DNA of 5,974 nt from CAYOID01 sp964573115 (lineage in GTDB: Bacteria; Desulfobacterota; Desulfovibrionia; Desulfovibrionales; Desulfothermaceae). The notes under the pieces are model-generated. The model was not told the DNA's origin. It saw only the letters and a program-made list of their open reading frames with translations, and did no database searches. Positions 1 through 5,112 of this stretch are shown here, one piece after another. The first letter of the stretch is position 1. Each line of letters opens with the position of its first letter. A program made the position numbers and the translations under genes. The stretch is taken from the NCBI GenBank assembly GCA_964573115.1, contig CAZNIP010000151.1, positions 1-5,974 of the forward strand. The letters are read 5' to 3'.

Positions 1-4
1 GCTG

Positions 5-56
5 CTCCTCTGACTGCTCCCCTTTTCCAAGGGGAGCTGTCCGCAGGACTGAGGGG
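5..56. repeat. Branched palindromic intergenic element
   Basis: This non-coding stretch folds as a three-way structure. An outer stem pairs CTCCTC (5-10) with GAGGGG (51-56), with one G-U pair. Inside it, hairpin A is a perfect 9-bp stem, GCTCCCCTT (16-24) with AAGGGGAGC (29-37), closing on the loop TTCC. Hairpin B pairs GTCC (39-42) with GGAC (46-49) around GCA. No T-run follows on either strand, so it does not look like an intrinsic terminator. From memory it resembles dispersed palindromic repeats seen between genes in Clostridia and other bacteria (AAGGGGAGCTGTC...GACTGAGGGGTT type), but this was not searched. It could be a small non-autonomous repeat or a structured leader of mnmA, which starts 29 bases further on. 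Confidence 0.6.
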
Positions 57-85
57 TTCTTGTCCATTCGTGAGTCGACACGGGC

Positions 86-1138
86 ATGATGAAGATCGCA
101 GTCGCCGTCAGCGGGGGAGTGGACAGCTCCCTGGCCCTGCTCCTGGTCAGGGAGCAGGGGTACGACCCCACGGCCGTCCATGCCTTTTTCCGCCCCCCGG
201 ACCAAGAGATGCTCAGGGTCAGGGACGCACTGGCCGCAGTCTGCAGGAAGCACAACGTTCCCTTCCATGTTCTCGATCTGAGCGCCGCCTTTCAGGAACG
301 GATCATCACCCCCTTTGTCCAGGATTACTGCTCCGGCCTGACCCCCAATCCCTGCGCCCTGTGCAACAGGCGGATCAAATTCGATCTCCTGCTCCGGTCG
401 GCTCTGGAGCTGGGTGCCCAGAAGCTGGCCACCGGTCACTACGCCCGGATTCAGCCCGGAATGGATGGGGGAAGCGGCCTGTTTCGCGGCCTGGACCGGG
501 CCAAGGAACAGAGCTACTTCCTGTCCCTGCTCTCTCCATGGCAGCTGGACAGGGCCTGCTTCCCCCTGGGGGACTGGCGCAAGGAGGAGACTGTGGCGGC
601 TTTGCAGCAGCGGGGTGTTCCGGTTCTGGCCACCTCAGAGAGCCAGGAGGTCTGCTTCATTCCGGACAACGACTACCGGGGCTTTCTCGAGCGACAGAGC
701 ATCACCCTCCCCGGCCCGGGAAAGATCCTGGGGAGCGACGGAACGGTGCTCGCTCGTCATCACGGCCTGCATCGCTACACCATCGGTCAGCGCAGAGGCC
801 TGGGCATCCCCTACAGCGAGCCGCTCTACGTGCTGCACAAGGACGTTCAGGCCAACACCCTCATCGTGGGCACCAGGGACCAGCTTTCGGCCTCGGTCTG
901 TCTGGTCGGCCAGGTGAGCATGCTGGTCGGTTTCGAGCAGTGGCCGGCAGAGGTCTGGGTCCAGACGATCTATCGGCATCAGGCCAGGCCGGCCCGGGTT
1001 TTCAGGCACGGTCCGCTTCTCCGGGTGGAGTTTCACGCTCCACGATCACCGGCCACGCCGGGGCAGGTCGCCGCGTTCTATTCATCCCAGGGCCAGGTCC
1101 TTGGGGGGGGGCTCATTGAAGACTCAACTCGACTTTGA
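86..1138 (+). CDS. mnmA: tRNA-specific 2-thiouridylase MnmA
   Basis: MnmA is a cytoplasmic enzyme that uses ATP to adenylate U34 of tRNAs for Lys, Glu and Gln, then inserts sulfur delivered as a persulfide to make 2-thiouridine. The 350-residue protein matches the family length (E. coli about 368). Visible motifs are the PP-loop SGGVDSS at residues 9-15, the NPCALCNRRIKF block with catalytic Cys93, DRAKEQSYFL at 137-146, SQEVCFIP with the second catalytic Cys190, YTIGQRRGLG at 231-240, and the C-terminal PGQVAAFY...LGGGLIE barrel signature. An in-frame TGA at 71-73 rules out any earlier start; ATG codons at 86 and 89 are both possible, and neither has a good Shine-Dalgarno. The last 23 bases overlap the next gene. 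The end passes through nine consecutive G encoding three conserved glycines, so the frame there appears correct. Assignment is secure. Confidence 0.96.
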   Translation: MMKIAVAVSGGVDSSLALLLVREQGYDPTAVHAFFRPPDQEMLRVRDALAAVCRKHNVPFHVLDLSAAFQERIITPFVQDYCSGLTPNPCALCNRRIKFDLLLRSALELGAQKLATGHYARIQPGMDGGSGLFRGLDRAKEQSYFLSLLSPWQLDRACFPLGDWRKEETVAALQQRGVPVLATSESQEVCFIPDNDYRGFLERQSITLPGPGKILGSDGTVLARHHGLHRYTIGQRRGLGIPYSEPLYVLHKDVQANTLIVGTRDQLSASVCLVGQVSMLVGFEQWPAEVWVQTIYRHQARPARVFRHGPLLRVEFHAPRSPATPGQVAAFYSSQGQVLGGGLIEDSTRL

Positions 1139-2480
1139 CGGCTTCACCACCTTCACCCAGGGGTGCAAGATCAACCAGTACGAGACCCAGGCCCTTCGCG
1201 AGGCCTGGCTTGCCAGAGGCTGCCGTGAAGCTGCAGAGCCCGGGCAGGCCCGGGTCGTTCTGATCAACAGCTGCGCCGTGACCCACAGGGCTGTCCAGGA
1301 CCTGCGCAAGGCTGTGCGCCGGTTTCACAAGGCCCAGCCTGAGGCCGATATCGTGGTCACCGGGTGCGCCGCCAGGATCTTTGCCGAACAGATCCGGGAC
1401 CTGCCAGGTATTGCGGCCATCGTCCCCCAGGAAGACAAGGCCGGGCTGGCCAGGACCTGTCCGACGGTCAAGGACGGGTTGACAGAGCTGGAGCCACCCG
1501 CTGCCGAGGGCAGCAGCCGGATCTTCGACCTGTCCATCAGCGAGTTTGTCCGGGCCAGGCCGGTCCTCAAGATCCAGGACGGGTGCTCCCAGTACTGCAC
1601 CTACTGCATCGTGCCCCACACCAGGGGAGGACCCAGGAGCCGGAAGCCGGAAGAGATCCTGGCCGAGGCCCGGCGGCTCGTCAGGTCCGGGCATCAGGAG
1701 ATCGTCCTCAGCGGCATCAACCTGGCCCAGTATCGGCGGCCCGAAAGCGGCCTCGAAGGGTTCTGGGATCTCGTCCTCTGGCTGGACCACCAGCTGTCCG
1801 CAGAGCTCGGAACAGGCTTCAGGCTCCGCCTCAGCTCCCTGGACCCGGTCCTGCTCTCGGAACAGGGCCTGGATGTCCTCGCCAGAACCAGCAATGTCTG
1901 CCCCCACCTGCACGTCTCCATGCAGAGCGGCAGCCCCAGGGTGCTCAGGGCCATGGGCCGGAGGCCGGACAGCCCGGAGCTGGCCAGGAGTTTTTTCAAG
2001 CGCGTCCCTGAAATCTGGCCGATCCATGGCCTGGGCATGGACGTGCTCCTGGGGTTTCCCGGAGAGACCCGCGAGGACTTTGAGCTCACCGGAAAGGTCT
2101 GTTCAACCCTTGATCTGACCTATGCCCATGTGTTTTCTTACTCCCGGCGTCCAGGAACCAGGGCTGCTGATTTCGGGCACCAGGTCGGGGCCAGGATCAA
2201 GAAGGAGCGCAGCCGGATCCTCCGCAGCCAGGTCAGGGCTCGCCAGCAGGCGCACTGGGAGAGGCTCCTGGACCTGGAAAAGCTGGAGATCGTCGTGGAA
2301 GGGCTCAACCCCCCGGTGGGGATGAGCGAGTTCTACACCCTGTGCCGCATGACCGAACCGCCGAAGAAGGCGTCCAAAGGGTCCCTGGTCCAGGCCCGCC
2401 CGGTTCAGCTTGTGGATGACGGACTCCTGGTGGAGCCGGTCAGTGCAGCCTGGACCGATGGGCCTGCACAAAGTTTCTAG
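1116..2480 (+). CDS. mtaB: tRNA (t6A37) methylthiotransferase, MtaB type
   Basis: This is a radical-SAM methylthiotransferase predicted to convert t6A37 to ms2t6A37 in tRNAs reading ANN codons. The N-terminal domain carries the three cysteines of the auxiliary Fe-S cluster (C17, C53 and C84 counted from the TTG at 1116). C17 lies in GCKINQYET, the GCKxNxYE form typical of MtaB rather than MiaB (GCQMN) or RimO (GCPKN). The radical-SAM cluster motif CSQYCTYC spans C157, C161 and C164, followed by PHTRGGPRSR. The last 60 or so residues fit a TRAM RNA-binding domain. Length is 454 aa, against about 450 for B. subtilis MtaB. No ATG is available near the N-terminus; TTG 1116 is preferred because a G-rich stretch (1103-1111) lies just upstream and it gives a family-like N-terminus. 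TTG 1101 would add five residues. The start overlaps mnmA by 23 bases, implying translational coupling. Confidence 0.9.
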   Translation: MKTQLDFDGFTTFTQGCKINQYETQALREAWLARGCREAAEPGQARVVLINSCAVTHRAVQDLRKAVRRFHKAQPEADIVVTGCAARIFAEQIRDLPGIAAIVPQEDKAGLARTCPTVKDGLTELEPPAAEGSSRIFDLSISEFVRARPVLKIQDGCSQYCTYCIVPHTRGGPRSRKPEEILAEARRLVRSGHQEIVLSGINLAQYRRPESGLEGFWDLVLWLDHQLSAELGTGFRLRLSSLDPVLLSEQGLDVLARTSNVCPHLHVSMQSGSPRVLRAMGRRPDSPELARSFFKRVPEIWPIHGLGMDVLLGFPGETREDFELTGKVCSTLDLTYAHVFSYSRRPGTRAADFGHQVGARIKKERSRILRSQVRARQQAHWERLLDLEKLEIVVEGLNPPVGMSEFYTLCRMTEPPKKASKGSLVQARPVQLVDDGLLVEPVSAAWTDGPAQSF

Positions 2481-2644
2481 AGCGGGCGCTTGTATGCAAT
2501 TTCCCTGAGGCTTCAGGTTTCGGGTGTCACCTTGACCTCTGGCACCGGGGGCAAGCGACACGAGCTGGGTCGGTATGAATTGTGGAGTTTATTGAACAGA
2601 GTGTTGAAAAGACCATTCGAAAACAGGCTGTGAAGAAACTGTCC
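2481..2644. other. Spacer between mtaB and the DUF4416 gene
   Basis: This 164-base stretch separates two + strand genes. It contains a small inverted repeat, CCTGA (2504-2508) and TCAGG (2513-2517), followed only by TTTCGGG, which is too weak to call a terminator with confidence. A TTGACC at 2532-2537 resembles a -35 box, but no acceptable -10 lies 16-19 bases downstream. The second half (from GTG 2582) stays open in the frame of the next gene, so part of it may be coding if translation starts early. I see no RNA gene here. Confidence 0.4.
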
Positions 2645-3190
2645 ATGAGCATTCCCCAGAACCCCGACCCCGCCCTGGCGATCATGTCCATCATCAGCAG
2701 CCGCTGGAGCGATTTCTGGCCCGGGCTGCTCGATGAGCTGCAGCCCTGCTTCGGTCCTGTGGAGGAGGTCACAGAGCCCTTCGATTTCCGGGAGACGTCC
2801 TACTACGACCAGGAGCTGGGGACGCCCCTGCAGCGCAGGATGGTCAGCTTCAGGGACCTGGTTGACCCCTCCGGGCTGGCCGGCCTGAAGGTCTTCACCA
2901 ACCAGCTCGAGCACGACCATGCCTTTGCTGATGGCCGGCGGCTGTTCAACCTGGATCCCGGGCTGCTCTCCCTGGAGAGGCTTGTCCTGGGAACCGGAAA
3001 GAACTACACTCACCGCATTTATTTGAGCCAGGGGATCTGGGCTGATTTGACCCTGGTCTTTCAGCACAAGAGGTGGCAGGTTCTGCCCTGGACCTTTCCA
3101 GACTATGCTGGGGAGCGAATGCAGGCACTCCTGTCCGGATTCAGGGAGACCTACAGGCGAAAGCTCCAGGAATGGAAGGCTGGATGCTGA
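2645..3190 (+). CDS. DUF4416 family protein, function unknown
   Basis: The 181-residue protein carries the pattern I recognise as DUF4416, a family of about 170-185 residues known mainly from Desulfobacterota and thermophilic bacteria and without an assigned activity. Landmarks counted from ATG 2645 are CFGP (35-38), FDF (46-48), YYDQELG (53-59), a KVFTNQLE segment (82-89), GRRLFNLDPG (97-106), THRIYL (122-127) and LPWTFPDY (147-154). There is no signal peptide or membrane segment, so it is probably cytosolic. The conserved acidic, His and Tyr positions hint at an enzyme or ligand binder, but that is inference only. ATG 2645 is chosen because family members usually begin with a short MSxPxxP-like stretch, seen here as MSIPQNPDP. 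GTG 2582 would add 21 residues, and neither start has a strong ribosome binding site. It sits alone between the tRNA-modification pair and the yicC operon. Confidence 0.82.
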   Translation: MSIPQNPDPALAIMSIISSRWSDFWPGLLDELQPCFGPVEEVTEPFDFRETSYYDQELGTPLQRRMVSFRDLVDPSGLAGLKVFTNQLEHDHAFADGRRLFNLDPGLLSLERLVLGTGKNYTHRIYLSQGIWADLTLVFQHKRWQVLPWTFPDYAGERMQALLSGFRETYRRKLQEWKAGC

Positions 3191-3317
3191 GTTGAAGATG
3201 GATGGCGTGGCTGAAGGAGAGAGCTCTTCTTCCCCCTCCACTCGAGCGACCGGCAATGGTGGCGCGGGTGGTCAAGAAATGAGTCTTTCACCGCAAGGTC
3301 CGAATCAGTTGAAATGC

Positions 3318-3321
3318 GGAG
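3318..3321 (+). promoter_or_regulatory. Ribosome binding site of yicC
   Basis: GGAG sits six bases before ATG 3328 and fixes the yicC start. The remaining bases of the 137-base spacer (3191-3327) show no convincing promoter, terminator or RNA gene. Confidence 0.75.
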
Positions 3322-3327
3322 ACAACC

Positions 3328-4209
3328 ATGGTCAAGAGCATGACCGGATACGGCTCCCTGAGCCGGGAGAGCGACATCTGCGCCCAGCACTGGCAGATTC
3401 GAAGCGTGAACTCCAAGCAGTTCAGTCTGCGCTTCAGGGTGCCTCACACGCTCAGGGCCCACGAACAGGTCTGGGAGCGGCAGATTCGCCAGGCCTGCGC
3501 AAGGGCCCGGATCGAGGTCGATCTCACCCTCCAGCTCTATCAGGCTGAAGCAGTCCCGGTCAGCCTGAACAGACCTCAGGCCAGGGCCATGCTGGACCAG
3601 CTCTCCGAGCTGGCTCGGGAGGCCGGAGTGGGCTTTGAGCCGGACATGAACCGGTTGATCAATGTTCCAGGGGTCTGGCAGGAAGCAGCGGTCGCAGAGA
3701 ACGACGCCCTGGCCTCTGAGCTGAGCCTGGGGCTGGACCGGGCCCTGGAGGACTGGAATCAGAGCCGGGCTCGTGAGGGCCGGGCCCTGCAGGTTGACCT
3801 CGAACAACGTCTGCAGCTCATGAAACAGAGGCTCGATGAGCTGGAAGGTTCAGCCCGGGACCTGGCCAGGGACAAGTTCCAGGTCCTGCAGGAGAGGGTC
3901 CAGGCCCTGCTGGAGCAGAGCCAGACTCAGGTTGACGAGGACCGGATGCATCAGGAGCTGGCCCTGCTGGCCGACAAGCTCGATGTGACAGAGGAGCTGG
4001 TCCGTCTCAGGACCCATCTGGACACGGTCTCCAGCCTCCTCGCTGGGGACGGCGACAACGGCCGAAAGCTCGATTTTGTCCTCCAGGAGTGTTTCCGGGA
4101 GATCAACACCTGCGGGAACAAGGCGCAGAACACAGCGGTCAGCTCACTGGTGGTGGACATCAAGACTGAACTGGAAAAGTGCCGGGAACAAGTGCAAAAC
4201 CTGGAGTAG
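3328..4209 (+). CDS. yicC: YicC/YloC family endoribonuclease
   Basis: YicC/YloC proteins are cytoplasmic RNases; E. coli YicC takes part in small-RNA turnover and B. subtilis YloC has endoribonuclease activity. The 293-residue length matches E. coli (287). The N-terminal YicC domain opens with the diagnostic MVKSMTGYG and continues with IRSVNSKQFSLRFRVP (24-39). The middle is helical and Glu/Gln/Arg-rich (about 140-205), probably coiled. The C-terminal DUF1732 domain holds DEDRMHQELALLADKLDVTEE (about 203-223), GRKLDF (245-250) and the ending EKCREQVQNLE. The usual QEMNREANTIGSK motif reads QECFREINTCGNK here (253-265). It begins the operon, two bases upstream of remA, and its end contains the remA ribosome binding site. 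The yicC-remA-gmk order also occurs in Bacillus (yloC-remA-gmk). Confidence 0.94.
   Translation: MVKSMTGYGSLSRESDICAQHWQIRSVNSKQFSLRFRVPHTLRAHEQVWERQIRQACARARIEVDLTLQLYQAEAVPVSLNRPQARAMLDQLSELAREAGVGFEPDMNRLINVPGVWQEAAVAENDALASELSLGLDRALEDWNQSRAREGRALQVDLEQRLQLMKQRLDELEGSARDLARDKFQVLQERVQALLEQSQTQVDEDRMHQELALLADKLDVTEELVRLRTHLDTVSSLLAGDGDNGRKLDFVLQECFREINTCGNKAQNTAVSSLVVDIKTELEKCREQVQNLE
4203..4206 (+). promoter_or_regulatory. Ribosome binding site of remA inside the yicC end
   Basis: GGAG overlaps the last two sense codons of yicC and lies five bases before ATG 4212. It favours this start over GTG 4179, which lies inside yicC and would prepend eleven residues absent from the family. Confidence 0.75.
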
Positions 4210-4211
4210 AC

Positions 4212-4472
4212 ATGGGCGTCAAGCACCTCTTGAACATCGGCTTCGGCAACTTTGTGGTCCTGAGCAGGGTCGTGGGCATCGTCAATCCCGGTTCGTCCCC
4301 GATGCGTCGGCTCCGGGAGGATGCCCGCCAGGACGGGCGTCTGGTTGACGCCACCCAGGGCCGGAAGACCAGGTCGATCATCATCACCGATTCCAACCAC
4401 GTCTTCCTGTCAGCCCTGCAGGCGGAGACCATCGGGCAGCGGTACACGGACAAGGAGGCCGAGCGTGGATAG
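4212..4472 (+). CDS. remA: RemA-like DUF370 regulator
   Basis: The 86-residue protein aligns along its whole length with B. subtilis RemA (about 89 aa), a small DNA-binding protein that assembles into rings and activates biofilm-matrix and osmoprotection genes. The family core is visible as LNIGFGNFV (7-15), IVNPGSSPMRRL (23-34), DARQDGRLVDATQGRKTRSIIITDSNHVFLSA (37-68) and AETIGQR (71-77). R19 and R51 correspond to arginines implicated in DNA binding by Bacillus-type RemA; the next position is lysine (K52) where Bacillus has arginine. There is no signal or membrane segment. The gene starts two bases after yicC and overlaps gmk by eight bases, so the three are probably translated together. 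Family membership is clear. The DNA targets, and whether it regulates transcription in this lineage, are unknown, so the symbol is used by homology. Confidence 0.9.
   Translation: MGVKHLLNIGFGNFVVLSRVVGIVNPGSSPMRRLREDARQDGRLVDATQGRKTRSIIITDSNHVFLSALQAETIGQRYTDKEAERG
4452..4458 (+). promoter_or_regulatory. Strong ribosome binding site of gmk inside remA
   Basis: AAGGAGG, a near-perfect anti-16S match, lies within the remA codons for Lys-Glu-Ala and six bases before GTG 4465. It decides the gmk start in favour of this GTG over ATG 4489. Confidence 0.85.
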
Positions 4473-5085
4473 GCGGACCCTGGGGCAGATGTTCGTGCTC
4501 TGCGCTCCGTCCGGAGCTGGAAAGAGCACCCTGGTGTCCATGCTCCTCAAGGAGTTCGAGACCTTTTCCTTTTCCGTCTCCTTCACCACCAGGCCGCCCC
4601 GGCAGGGGGAGGTCAACGGACGGGAGTATCACTTCGTCAGCCGGGAGGACTTTCAGCAGCTGGTGCGGGAGGACTTCTTTGCCGAATGGGCCGAGGTCCA
4701 TTCTAACTTTTACGGAACACCCCGACAGACGACCCTGGAGACTCTGGAATCCGGCAGGGACATGCTCTTTGACATCGATGTCCAGGGGGCCCGGCAGCTT
4801 CGGGACAACCTGCGGGTGGGGGTCTATGTCTTCATCCTCCCCCCAGGCCTCGGGGTTCTGGAGGAGCGGTTGCGCACCAGGAACACCGACGACCCGGAGA
4901 CCATCGCCAGACGTCTGGAAGCCGCCAGGGAGGAGATCGCGGCTGCTCCGGAGTTCGACTACTGGCTGGTCAATGACGATCTGAGCCAGGCCTACGACCG
5001 GCTCAGGGCCCTGTATGTGGCTGAAAAATGCAGGCCGGGCTGCCAGCCCGGCCTGCTCGAGGATGTCCTCGGTTCAGAATCCTGA
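4465..5085 (+). CDS. gmk: Guanylate kinase
   Basis: Gmk phosphorylates GMP to GDP with ATP in the cytoplasm, an essential step of guanine nucleotide supply that also recycles GMP. The 206-residue length is that of bacterial Gmk. Motifs in order from GTG 4465 are the P-loop APSGAGKST (14-22), the GMP-binding SFTTRPPRQGEVNGREYHF (39-57), AEVHSNFYGTPR (76-87), DIDVQGARQLR (103-113), the lid RLRTRNTDDPETIARRL (135-151) and YWLVNDDL (166-173). The GTG start is supported by the strong AAGGAGG. Starting at ATG 4489 would place the P-loop almost at the N-terminus. The GTG overlaps the end of remA by eight bases. The last 20 or so residues (CRPGCQPGLLEDVLGSES) lie in the family's variable tail and are encoded by strong inverted repeats. 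Function is certain. Confidence 0.96.
   Translation: MDRRTLGQMFVLCAPSGAGKSTLVSMLLKEFETFSFSVSFTTRPPRQGEVNGREYHFVSREDFQQLVREDFFAEWAEVHSNFYGTPRQTTLETLESGRDMLFDIDVQGARQLRDNLRVGVYVFILPPGLGVLEERLRTRNTDDPETIARRLEAAREEIAAAPEFDYWLVNDDLSQAYDRLRALYVAEKCRPGCQPGLLEDVLGSES
5031..5055. repeat. Perfect 10-bp stem hairpin in the gmk 3' end
   Basis: CAGGCCGGGC (5031-5040) is exactly complementary to GCCCGGCCTG (5046-5055), with the five-base loop TGCCA. It lies inside the coding sequence for the variable C-terminus of Gmk. A second smaller palindrome, CGAGGA (5058-5063) and TCCTCG (5066-5071), follows two bases later. There is no T-tract, so it is not a standard terminator; an mRNA-stabilising or pausing structure is possible. 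Confidence 0.7.
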
Positions 5086-5110
5086 GCGAACCATGAGCGA
5101 TAAAGGTTCG
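5071..5110 (+). promoter_or_regulatory. Alternative hairpins over the TPR gene's ribosome binding site
   Basis: The ribosome binding site of the next gene is probably AAAGG (5102-5106), six bases before ATG 5113. Its GG lies in GGTTCG (5105-5110), which pairs perfectly with CGAACC (5087-5092) across a 12-base loop. The same GAACC (5088-5092) can instead pair with GGTTC (5071-5075) in the gmk end, also across 12 bases. The two hairpins exclude one another, and the gmk stop lies within the upstream one. A translational coupling switch is an inference. Confidence 0.4.
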
Positions 5111-5112
5111 AT

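Noticed and set aside
707..735. Inverted repeat CTCCCC/GGGGAG inside mnmA
   Set aside because: Short stem with a 17-base loop in a GC-rich coding region; expected by chance.
70..1119. Long + strand open frame overlapping mnmA
   Set aside because: Its translation is low-complexity Gly/Arg/Pro/Ser with no family motif, while the overlapping frame encodes a full-length MnmA. It is a high-GC shadow.
1113..2027. Long antisense open frame opposite mtaB
   Set aside because: No recognisable motif, mirrors the coding frame's GC pattern, and no ribosome binding site evidence; similar antisense frames lie opposite the DUF4416, yicC and TPR genes (for example 2513-3256, 3151-3807, 5074-5769).
2504..2520. 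Intrinsic terminator after mtaB
   Set aside because: The stem is only 5 bp and is followed by just three T; too weak to support a call.
2540..2555. Possible sigma-54 promoter (TGGCACC...)
   Set aside because: The GG is present but the GC element is two bases too close and there is no TTGC-like -12 box.
2532..2580. Sigma-70-like TTGACC with a later TATGAAT
   Set aside because: The two boxes are about 36 bases apart, twice the usable spacing, and no other -10 fits.
4321..4464. Upstream extension of the gmk frame
   Set aside because: It would add 48 residues unlike any Gmk N-terminus and run across remA; the strong AAGGAGG before GTG 4465 fixes the start.
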